This document shows positions 5,722 through 11,567 of a stretch of 11,567 nt of DNA, piece after piece. This DNA comes from Treponema sp. (lineage in GTDB: Bacteria > Spirochaetota > Spirochaetia > Treponematales > Treponemataceae): positions 2,894 through 14,460 of the forward strand of contig JAFLSP010000035.1 of assembly GCA_022510885.1 (NCBI GenBank). Reading direction: 5' to 3'. Positions within the stretch are counted from its first letter, which is position 1; each line of letters begins with the position of its first letter. The notes beneath the pieces are model-generated. The model ran no database searches, had not been told where the DNA came from, and saw only the letters and a program-made list of their open reading frames with translations. Both the position numbers and the translations under genes were made by a program.

Positions 5722-6525
5722 ATGCTGACGCTTGAACACATCGGCATCACGTTCAACGCGCACACGCCGGACGAGAACAACGCGCTCAAAGACATCTGCC
5801 TGGACATCCGGCGCGGCGACTTCATCACGGTCATCGGCTCGAACGGCGCGGGAAAATCCACGCTGTACAACGTGATTGCGGGGACGCTTTCGCCCACCAC
5901 AGGGCGCATCCTGCTTGACCGGCACGAGGACGGCGGCGCGAAGGACATCACCAAGGACGCGGAATACAAGCGGGCGCGCTACATCGGGCGGATTTTTCAG
6001 AATCCGCTGCTCGGCACGGCGGGCAGGATGAGCCTTGAGGACAACATGATGATTTGCTCCCAAAAAGGCGCGAAAGGTCTCCGCATCAGCCTGAACAACC
6101 GAATGCGCGCGCGCTTCCGCGAGCAGCTTGCCGTGCTGAACATGGGCTTGGAGAACCGCCTGAGCGACAACGTTGACCAGTTTTCCGGCGGACAGCGGCA
6201 GGCGCTCACGCTGCTGATGGCGGTGATGAGCAAGCCCGACCTGCTCCTGCTCGACGAGCACACCGCCGCGCTCGACCCGACCAACGCGGAAATCGTCATG
6301 CAGCTCACGCTCCGCTTTGCGCGCGAGTACGGGCTGACCGTGATGATGGTGACGCACAATATGCAGCACGCGCTCGACTACGGCAACCGCCTGCTGATGA
6401 TGGACAGCGGCACGATTCTGCTCGACATCGGCGCGGAGGAGAAGGCAAAACTCACCATGGACGCGCTGATTCAGCGGTTCCGCGCGATTAGGCAGGTGAC
6501 GAGCGACAACATGCTCTTGCAGTGA
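5722..6525 (+). CDS. ABC importer ATP-binding protein (TrpZ-like)
   Basis: 267 residues. Walker A is GSNGAGKST (39-47), the Q-loop Gln is at 93 (RIFQNP), the signature is FSGGQ (154-158), Walker B is LLLLDEH (174-180) with catalytic Glu179, the D-loop is ALDP, and the switch His is H212 (VTHNM). All catalytic parts are intact. GGAGG at 5711-5715 sits 6 nt before the ATG and supports this start. It follows the permease by 45 nt and powers the importer. Its stop codon lies within a hairpin shared with the convergent gene at 6532. Confidence 0.93.
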   Translation: MLTLEHIGITFNAHTPDENNALKDICLDIRRGDFITVIGSNGAGKSTLYNVIAGTLSPTTGRILLDRHEDGGAKDITKDAEYKRARYIGRIFQNPLLGTAGRMSLEDNMMICSQKGAKGLRISLNNRMRARFREQLAVLNMGLENRLSDNVDQFSGGQRQALTLLMAVMSKPDLLLLDEHTAALDPTNAEIVMQLTLRFAREYGLTVMMVTHNMQHALDYGNRLLMMDSGTILLDIGAEEKAKLTMDALIQRFRAIRQVTSDNMLLQ

Positions 6526-6543
6526 TTGCGCTTAGCGCAACAC
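6522..6543. terminator. Hairpin at the convergent gene junction, candidate bidirectional terminator
   Basis: TTGCGC-TTA-GCGCAA (6526-6540) is a perfect 6-bp stem with a 3-nt loop. GTG (6522-6524) and CAC (6541-6543) can extend it past a bulged A. It contains both the TGA of the ATPase gene and the TAA of the minus-strand gene, which are only 6 nt apart. There is no T tract, so termination is inferred from position. Confidence 0.45.
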
Positions 6544-8655
6544 GCTTCCGCGAATCCGCTTGACGAGGCGGGCTTTGCCAACGGAAAGCAGTTTTTCCTC
6601 ATGCCCGGGCAGCGTTTCAACGCGGACAAGCGAATCGCCGTCGCACTTTTCCATGCCGAGCGGATTTCCCATGATGACGAGGGGCGCACCCGCCGGGTCA
6701 TCGGGGTTTTCATATTCCAGTTCCACCATGTTGTGTTCGGCAAGCGCGTTCTCAACCACGCGAACCTTCCCCACAAAGTCCATGCCGCCCGCCTTCGTCT
6801 GCTCCAAACGAACGCTGTCTCCGCGCAACTGCGCGGGGGTCAGGACGATGTTGCGCGCAATGCGGTCGAGCAGGCCGTCCTTCTGCTCCGGCGTGAGGCG
6901 CAGTTTCTCCAGCTCGGCGCGCATGTCCTCGTTGTGGCGTTCGCGCTCGGATTCGGGGGAAAGCGTCGCCTGCCGGTCGCCGTCCGTCGCATTTTGCTCG
7001 CGCTCAAACCACACGGTCGGAAAGCTGACCATTTCTTTCTTCCGCTCCGTCGTCTTAATCTTGCCGACAAAATCCAGCCGGGTTTTCGCGACGAGCCGCC
7101 GCGCCTCCTCGTCGCTCTGCACGTCCAGCACGTACACGCCCGGCGCGAGCGTTGCGGCAATGCGCCGCGCGACGGCAGGAACGCGCTCCACGGCGGCCGT
7201 CTGCTCCGCGCTCACGCGCAGCACGTAGCCCTTGTACAGCGCGGCGGACGCATAGATGCCGCTCCAGTCCTCCAGCGAGATGCGCAGGTTCTGCGGCACG
7301 TCGTAGGGGCAGAGCGCGGCGAGCGTGTCCAGAATTTGGGCGGCGGTCATGCCCGCGTCAAAGGCGCGCATGACCGATTTCTTGCTGATGGCGAACTGCG
7401 CCGCCGTGTCGAACTGCGTCACGTCCAAAAAGGACATGAGCGGCACGAGCGCGCGCAGCGGCAACCCGGGAAGCAGCATGACCGTAAAGCCCGCGTCGAT
7501 GTTCAGCACCTTGGGAAAGGGCGGCTTGACCGGGCGCGGCGGGTCGCTCAGCACGCTTCCCGGCACGAAAACCGTCTCGCCGTCCGCCGTCTTGCCTTTT
7601 TCCGCAAGAATGCCGAACAGCACCGCGTCGTCAATCAGCCGGTCAAGCGTGGAAACGGCATCGTCGCCCGCAAACCGCGCGCTTTCGGCAAGCGGGGAAC
7701 GCGCGAGCAGCGAGGAAAAGCGGCTTGCCTGTCCCATCGGCGCAACGTCGGAATTGTCGCCGTCCTTTTCGGCGGCAAGGAACGCCGCGCGCAATACCAA
7801 TGAGCGCGTGTAGCCCGTTTCGGGAATGCCCGCCGCAACGGAGAGCAGCAACTGCGCCTGCCGCACAAGCCCGCTCCGGCTGAACCGCCCCTGCGCCGCC
7901 ACGCACAGCAGCGCGCACTGGCTGATTTCGTCCAGTTCCGCAAACGACTCCAGTTTGGCGCGGTCAAGCGCAAATCCCGTCGTATCGTCCTTTAAAATAG
8001 AAAGATTGATGCACGCAAGCGTCACGCGGTGCAATGCCGCCGTCCGCTGCGGGAACACGGATTCCAGTGCCGCCGCCGCCCGCTTTTTGAACGAGCCGTC
8101 CGCCTTGCACACGTCGCCCGAGTCGAACAAGAACGAACTGTACGCCGCAAGCAGCTCCGGCGACACGGGCGCGTCGTGCCGTTCGTATTCCTCCGCAAGC
8201 GCGGGCGGCGCAAACAGCACCGACTGCCGCAAGAACGGCCGCAGCGCGTCCTCCAGCATCGGGTTCACGCTGACAATCGTCCTGCCCGTCTGCGCGTCCC
8301 CGTGCCGGTACACGATGAGCCGCTCCTCCAGATTCAGCAGCCGCTCGTACACCGCCGCAAAATCCTGCTCCCCCTCAAAAAACGCCGCCACCTTTTCCTG
8401 CGTCGCGTCGCGGATGAACCACACCGCGCACAGCAGCCGCACGTCGTCCTCGCTCAGCAGCCCCACGAGCGTCCGCCGGTTCTCCTCCTTGCGCAGAAAC
8501 GCCCCCAGTTCCTCAATCAGCTTGGGCTTGTTGTACGGCGTGCGCACCTCACCCAAGTACATCCGCATCAGCTCAAAAAAATGCGCGTCCGGCAGCGTCG
8601 CCATGCTCTCACGCCACCTGATGATGCGCTGAACGTGTCCTTCGTCCTGTCTCAT
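6532..8655 (-). CDS. Helicase-associated protein with XPB-type (Helicase_C_3) and WYL-like domains, partner of XPB
   Basis: 707 residues from the ATG at 8655, supported by GGAGAT a few nt upstream; an ATG at 8604 (MATLPDAHFF) with AGGTGG is an alternative. Residues about 20-145 are helical (LIEELGAFLRKEENRRTLVGLLSEDDVRLLC). Residues about 380-510 (LNIDAGFTVMLLPGLPLRAL ... YDVPQNLRISLEDW ... GYVLRV ... LAPGVYVLDV) match the Helicase_C_3 pattern (PF13625). The same fold opens the neighbouring XPB protein. About 625-702 (MVELEYENP ... NPLGM ... KARLVKRIR) looks like a WYL domain. Some bacteria, such as Mycobacterium, have a comparable protein beside XPB (from memory). It is likely an accessory factor in repair. 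It lacks Walker motifs, so it is not itself a helicase. Function is otherwise unknown. Confidence 0.75.
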   Translation of the reverse strand: MRQDEGHVQRIIRWRESMATLPDAHFFELMRMYLGEVRTPYNKPKLIEELGAFLRKEENRRTLVGLLSEDDVRLLCAVWFIRDATQEKVAAFFEGEQDFAAVYERLLNLEERLIVYRHGDAQTGRTIVSVNPMLEDALRPFLRQSVLFAPPALAEEYERHDAPVSPELLAAYSSFLFDSGDVCKADGSFKKRAAAALESVFPQRTAALHRVTLACINLSILKDDTTGFALDRAKLESFAELDEISQCALLCVAAQGRFSRSGLVRQAQLLLSVAAGIPETGYTRSLVLRAAFLAAEKDGDNSDVAPMGQASRFSSLLARSPLAESARFAGDDAVSTLDRLIDDAVLFGILAEKGKTADGETVFVPGSVLSDPPRPVKPPFPKVLNIDAGFTVMLLPGLPLRALVPLMSFLDVTQFDTAAQFAISKKSVMRAFDAGMTAAQILDTLAALCPYDVPQNLRISLEDWSGIYASAALYKGYVLRVSAEQTAAVERVPAVARRIAATLAPGVYVLDVQSDEEARRLVAKTRLDFVGKIKTTERKKEMVSFPTVWFEREQNATDGDRQATLSPESERERHNEDMRAELEKLRLTPEQKDGLLDRIARNIVLTPAQLRGDSVRLEQTKAGGMDFVGKVRVVENALAEHNMVELEYENPDDPAGAPLVIMGNPLGMEKCDGDSLVRVETLPGHEEKLLSVGKARLVKRIRGSVLR

Positions 8656-8740
8656 CCGCTATCTCCGATGGGGGAAGCCTCCCCCTCGCTCCAGCCCATG
8701 CGGGCTTCCGCTACCCCCTCTCCTAGGGGCCGCGCCCCTA
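8656..8740. repeat. Intergenic element with three hairpins
   Basis: Hairpin 1 is GGGGGA (8670-8675)/TCCCCC (8680-8685) with an AGCC loop. Hairpin 2 is AGCCC (8693-8697)/GGGCT (8702-8706) with an ATGC loop. Hairpin 3 is TAGGGGC (8724-8730)/GCCCCTA (8734-8740) with a CGC loop. It fills the gap between two same-strand genes. The TAG stop of the XPB gene is in the arm of hairpin 3, and the ribosome site of the next gene is close to the other end. It looks like a REP-like dispersed element, perhaps affecting the mRNA between the two genes. Confidence 0.55.
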
Positions 8741-10594
8741 AAACCCCGCGTCGCTCCTGCCGCACGGCGCCTCAAGCCGCGCGAGCGTTCCTCCCGCCGC
8801 GTCCAAATCCTCCGCCGTCCTGTACCGAATCAGCCGGTACGCATAGCCCTGCTCCGCCAGGAACTTCTGCCGGTTCGAGCCGAAGTCCTCCTCCACGGTG
8901 TTGCGCGTGATGAGCGTGAAAAAGCGGGACGTGCGCTCCTTGGGGCGCAGAATCCGCCCGAGCCGCTGCGCCTCCTCCTGCCGGCTGCCGAAGGTGCCGC
9001 TCACCTGGATTGCCATGCTCGCGTCGGGGAGGTCAATCGCGAAGTTCGCCACTTTTGAGACGACCAGCACGCGGACGCTGCCCGCGCGGAACGCGGCATA
9101 CAGCGAATCGCGCTCGCCGTTGGGCGTTTTTCCCGTGATAATCGGCGCGGAAAGCAGCCGCGCAATCTCGCTCAGCTGCTCAAGGTACTGCCCGATAATC
9201 AGCACCTTGTCGTCGGGAAAGCGGCGCACCAGCTCCTGCACCACGGCGAGTTTGGCGGGGTTCTCGCTCGCGATGCGGTGCTTGCGCCTCGGCTCCGCCA
9301 CGGCGTACTCAATCTCCGCGTTCCCGCTCAGGTCAAGGCGGATTTCCACGCATTCCGCGCTCGCAATCCAGCCGCCCGCCTCAAGGTCTTTCCACGGCAC
9401 GTCGTAGCGTTTCGGTCCCACCAGGCTGAACACGTTGCCCTGCAAGCCGTCCTCGCGCACGAGCGTCGCCGTCAGCCCCACGCGCCGCACCGCCTGAATC
9501 TCGGCGACCACCCGGAACACGGGAGCGGGAAGCAGATGCACCTCGTCGTAGATAATCAGCCCCCAGTCGCGCTCGCGGAACAGCGAGAAATGCGGGTACG
9601 GGCCTTCCTTTTCGGGTCGCCAGGTGAGGATTTGGTAGGTCGCCACGGTGACGGGCAGTATCGTCTTGCGCTCGCCCGTGTATTCGGCAATCTGCTCGGC
9701 GTTCAAATCGGTCTTGTCCAGCAGCTCGTCTATCCACTGGTGCACCGCGCTGATGTTCGTGGTGACGATGAGCGTGCTCGTCTTGAGCATCGCCATCACC
9801 TGCATGCCCACAATCGTCTTGCCCGCGCCGCAGGGCAGCACAATCGTGCCGAAGCCCGTTCCCGCGCCCCGGTCACCCACCAGCGCCTGCGCCGCCGCCG
9901 CCTGATACGCGCGCACGGCAAAGGGCTTTCCGCTCCGCGTCGTTTCCCGCAGCGCGATTGCAAGCGGCTCGCCCGCGCGCATCGGCACGTCGTCCTTGAC
10001 CGGCCAGCCCATGCTGAGCAGTTCCTGCTTTATCGTGCCGCGGTCGGTCAGCGCGAGCAGGAAGCACTGCGCCTTCTCGCCGTCGCTCACGGAAGCGGCC
10101 TCGCCCTGCGGCGCGACGTACTGCGCCACCGCAAGCATTCCCTTTTTGACCAGCGCGCTCGCCGCGATTTCCCGGAACACGGCGCGGCTTTCCGTCACGA
10201 GATAGAGCCGCTCCTCTTCGATTTCCCGCGCGCCCGCGTTTTCCGCACCGGACGCGAGCGGAACGGCAACGGACGGCGCGGGAATCAGCCGCAGTCTGCC
10301 GAACCGGCCTGCCGTCTCAAAAATCCACTGCTCCACGGCGGGCGGCACGTCGTAGCGGGAAAAGTCCCGCAGCACACCCACCGCGTCGTCAGGGGAAAAT
10401 CCCGCGCCCGCGGCGTTCCACAGCGAAAGCGGCGTGAGGCGGTAGGTGTGCAGATGCTCGGGGGAACGCTCCAGCTCGGCAAAGGGAATGAGCGCGTTGC
10501 GGCACTCGTCGGCACGGGGCGCGTGCACGTCCAGCAGCAAAGTGCGGTCGCTCTGAACGATAAGCGGATTTTCAAGACGGTTCTGCTGCGGCAT
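8738..10594 (-). CDS. xpb: XPB/ERCC3-type superfamily 2 DNA helicase
   Basis: 618 residues. An N-terminal domain of about 100 residues (NPLIVQSDRTLLL ... YRLTPLSLWNAAGAG ... YDVPPAVEQW) is the Helicase_C_3/XPB N-terminal type. The helicase core has Walker A PCGAGKT (254-260), a DEVH box (350-353), LTATLVRED (374-382) containing both motif III and the RED motif that marks XPB, and motif VI QRLGRILRP (543-551). XPB helicases open DNA in nucleotide excision repair, and in archaea work with the nuclease Bax1. Its bacterial role is less clear. The partner gene follows on the same strand. The last residues (GRSDAGF) run into a repeat, so the C-terminus may be element-derived. It has no Shine-Dalgarno and a -10 box 8 nt before the ATG, suggesting a nearly leaderless mRNA. 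Confidence 0.93.
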   Translation of the reverse strand: MPQQNRLENPLIVQSDRTLLLDVHAPRADECRNALIPFAELERSPEHLHTYRLTPLSLWNAAGAGFSPDDAVGVLRDFSRYDVPPAVEQWIFETAGRFGRLRLIPAPSVAVPLASGAENAGAREIEEERLYLVTESRAVFREIAASALVKKGMLAVAQYVAPQGEAASVSDGEKAQCFLLALTDRGTIKQELLSMGWPVKDDVPMRAGEPLAIALRETTRSGKPFAVRAYQAAAAQALVGDRGAGTGFGTIVLPCGAGKTIVGMQVMAMLKTSTLIVTTNISAVHQWIDELLDKTDLNAEQIAEYTGERKTILPVTVATYQILTWRPEKEGPYPHFSLFRERDWGLIIYDEVHLLPAPVFRVVAEIQAVRRVGLTATLVREDGLQGNVFSLVGPKRYDVPWKDLEAGGWIASAECVEIRLDLSGNAEIEYAVAEPRRKHRIASENPAKLAVVQELVRRFPDDKVLIIGQYLEQLSEIARLLSAPIITGKTPNGERDSLYAAFRAGSVRVLVVSKVANFAIDLPDASMAIQVSGTFGSRQEEAQRLGRILRPKERTSRFFTLITRNTVEEDFGSNRQKFLAEQGYAYRLIRYRTAEDLDAAGGTLARLEAPCGRSDAGF

Positions 10595-10602
10595 ATCGTT
10601 CT

Positions 10603-10631
10603 ATTATATCGCAGGGCTTGCGAAATTGCTA
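10603..10631 (-). promoter_or_regulatory. Promoter of the XPB gene
   Basis: On the minus strand a perfect TATAAT (10608-10603) lies 8 nt before the ATG at 10594. TAGCAA (10631-10626) at a 17-nt spacing is a weak -35. The transcript would carry at most one or two bases ahead of the ATG. Confidence 0.55.
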
Positions 10632-10702
10632 CCGAAAACCAACGATTGAGCGGGGTGCGGAAAGAGCAAAAAACGGCAGCCCCGCAAAGGCGCGCTCTTA
10701 TA

Positions 10703-10743
10703 CCTTGCCGCAAACGCTGAAATCCTGCACACGCAGGGCAAGG
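10703..10743. repeat. Nested double hairpin
   Basis: CCTTGC (10703-10708) pairs with GCAAGG (10738-10743). Immediately inside its right arm, CCTGC (10724-10728) pairs with GCAGG (10733-10737) around an ACAC loop. The two stems abut with no gap on the right side. An AT-rich run (TATATTTTA) follows. It could be a terminator of an unseen rightward transcript or a structured RNA. Confidence 0.35.
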
Positions 10744-10850
10744 GCTATATTTTAGGTAGTATAAAGGATTTTCTGGGAAAATAGTCGGGTTGCTGGCTGC
10801 TCCAAGAATGGACGAAACGGGAAAAGTGCCCCTCCCTGCGTATTCTCCCA

Positions 10851-10994
10851 TGGTGTTTGCATCTCACTCATCAGTGGTGTTTGTATCCCATTCACCACTG
10901 GTGTTTGTATCCCATTCATCACTGGTGTTTGTGACTGATTCACCAGTGGTGTTTGTGTCTGATTCATCACTGGTATATGTGACCCATTTCTTAT
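10851..10994. repeat. 24-bp tandem repeat, six units (last one degenerate)
   Basis: Units begin at 10851, 10875, 10899, 10923, 10947 and 10971. Each opens TGGTGTTTG (TGGTATATG in the last) and the first five end CATCA or CACCA plus G or C. The CATCA/CACCA ending alternates strictly through units 1-5, giving a 48-bp higher period. Two unit junctions make the near-palindrome CACCA-S-TGGTG (10893-10903 and 10941-10951). There are no spacers, so this is a minisatellite, not a CRISPR array. The unit length is a multiple of three and most frames stay open. Confidence 0.85.
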
Positions 10995-11086
10995 GCTGTC
11001 GCCGTCTTATCAGCATATCGCTGCTTTTGGAAGATACTTTTTGCAAAAAAAACAATCCACGACACTCCCTGTCATGCCCTGCGCCG

Positions 11087-11107
11087 TATAATTGGAGCAA
11101 CAGGAGG
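11087..11107 (+). promoter_or_regulatory. -10 box and Shine-Dalgarno of the small-gene pair
   Basis: TATAAT (11087-11092) without a recognisable -35, followed by AGGAGG (11102-11107), which lies 5 nt before the ATG at 11113. The leader would be about 14 nt, just enough for the ribosome site. Confidence 0.5.
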
Positions 11108-11112
11108 CAATC

Positions 11113-11403
11113 ATGCTGAAAAACATACTGATAGGCGGAGCGGCGGCGCTCATCTGCGTGCTTGTAAAGGAGCTGTGCCAGACCATAGACGACTACAACG
11201 CGCTTGTGGACAAGTACAACGAGAGCATCGAGTTCATCAGGAGCTGCGACTTCTACCGCTACAGCGACGGCAGCAAAAAAGAGGACGGCGACGCGGCAAA
11301 AAGGTTCGTGACGGAGACGGAGACGCTCGCCGACGGCACCAGGCGCACCGCAAAGCGCGACGCGGCGTCAGGCTTGACGGTCATCTCATACGAGCGGGCA
11401 TGA
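11113..11403 (+). CDS. Small membrane-anchored or exported protein, unknown function
   Basis: 96 residues. The ATG at 11113 is chosen over an in-frame TTG at 11092 because AGGAGG sits 5 nt before it and the TTG overlaps the -10 box. Residues about 5-18 (ILIGGAAALICVLV) form one hydrophobic segment, either an uncleaved anchor or a signal. The rest is charged and helical (KELCQTIDDYNALVDKYNESIEFI), then a polar tail. No known domain is recognised. It is followed 21 nt later by another small gene of like design, so the two probably form an operon. Confidence 0.7.
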   Translation: MLKNILIGGAAALICVLVKELCQTIDDYNALVDKYNESIEFIRSCDFYRYSDGSKKEDGDAAKRFVTETETLADGTRRTAKRDAASGLTVISYERA

Positions 11404-11424
11404 TGTCCGCCAAGGAGTTTTTTT

Positions 11425-11567
11425 ATGGTAAGAAGATTTTTTGCCAACTGCATTGCGGCGGGCGTGGCGGTGGCCGCGGGAAAGATGCTGTCCGACTATG
11501 CCGAGACAAGACCCCCGCTCAAGAACGTGAAGGACGCGCTCAAAAAGACGGGCGCGGACTTGAAGGC
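11425..11567 (+). CDS. Start of a small protein gene with hydrophobic N-terminus (runs off right edge)
   Basis: 47 codons are visible (MVRRFFANCIAAGVAVAAGK ... KKTGADLK). The start is supported by AAGGAG at 11412-11417 with a spacer of seven T. The N-terminus has a basic start and an alanine/glycine-rich hydrophobic run, then a charged, Lys-rich stretch, much like the gene before it. No family is recognised and the length is unknown. Confidence 0.65.
   Translation, partial: MVRRFFANCIAAGVAVAAGKMLSDYAETRPPLKNVKDALKKTGADLK

Larger units (their letters stand above)
10595..11112. other. 518-nt divergent spacer with hairpins and tandem repeats
   Basis: It separates the leftward XPB gene from the rightward small genes. 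Besides the XPB promoter it holds GCGGGG (10650-10655)/CCCCGC (10680-10685), a nested hairpin at 10703-10743, six 24-bp tandem units at 10851-10994, and TATAAT at 11087-11092. Several frames are open across the repeats, but none has a ribosome site. Confidence 0.7.

Noticed and set aside
5688..5735. 15-codon ORF between permease and ATPase genes, with a GAGGG ahead of it
   Set aside because: It overlaps the ATPase start, shows no special composition, and is most likely chance.
6526..7803. Plus-strand open frame of 425 codons opposite the XPB partner gene
   Set aside because: It has shadow-type composition and overlaps a well supported minus-strand gene.
9278..10720. Plus-strand open frame of 480 codons opposite the XPB gene
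   Set aside because: It is Arg/His-rich with no domain, while the opposite strand has all helicase motifs.
10752..10970. Minus-strand ORFs across the tandem repeat (NGIQTPVV or DEWDTNTS repeats)
   Set aside because: They start inside the repeat without a Shine-Dalgarno and have no conserved tail. Open frames follow from the repeat unit.
10851..10994. CRISPR array
   Set aside because: The units are directly adjacent with no spacers, and no cas gene is in the window.
10790..11119. Plus-strand ORF across the tandem repeat giving 8-residue VFVSHSS-like repeats
   Set aside because: It has no ribosome site and runs over the promoter and start of the gene at 11113. Several other frames are equally open because the unit is 24 bp.

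Overview
The window is about 60% G+C by eye and very gene dense. It looks like chromosome from a Treponema-type spirochaete. The support for this is a family-level impression: an XPB-type repair helicase paired with a helicase-associated partner protein, a short Xre-type regulator with the wording I associate with treponemes (a PPADIAVKIADAL segment), a TrpX-like ABC transporter, and several dispersed structured repeats. No rRNA, tRNA, CRISPR array, prophage or insertion sequence was found.

Layout. (1) 1-1598, minus strand: a translationally coupled run of a hotdog thioesterase, a LolA-like carrier and the start of an RND/MMPL exporter that runs off the left edge. This order matches the transport part of aryl-polyene/dialkylresorcinol-type polyketide clusters. 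(2) 1599-2042: no convincing gene, but a dense set of stem-loops, one related to a second copy at 3677-3713. (3) 2043-3659: a small divergent module. A Cys-rich lipoprotein and an uncharacterised exported protein go left and an Xre repressor goes right, with a short AT-rich region holding two 14-bp palindromes between them. One palindrome overlaps a perfect TTGACA-N17-TATAAT promoter in one direction and an extended -10 in the other. (4) 3775-6525, plus strand: a complete ABC importer operon (lipoprotein binding protein, permease, ATPase) of the TrpXYZ type. (5) 6532-10594, minus strand: XPB-like helicase and a partner protein carrying the same N-terminal XPB-type domain plus a WYL-like tail, separated by an 82-nt element with three hairpins. 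(6) 10595-11112: a long spacer with a nested hairpin and a six-unit 24-bp tandem repeat. (7) 11113 to the right edge: two small plus-strand genes for membrane-anchored or exported proteins of unknown function.

How they fit together. The left genes probably move or mature a lipid-like polyketide in the envelope. The central module looks like an autoregulated envelope response. The ABC operon imports a small solute, probably an aromatic amino acid. The right pair is a DNA repair unit. Three minus- or plus-strand genes here (1598, 3303, 10594) have a -10 box only 6-8 nt before their ATG and no Shine-Dalgarno, which suggests leaderless mRNAs. Other genes have clear Shine-Dalgarno sites. The most unusual parts are the divergent operator region and the repeat elements.
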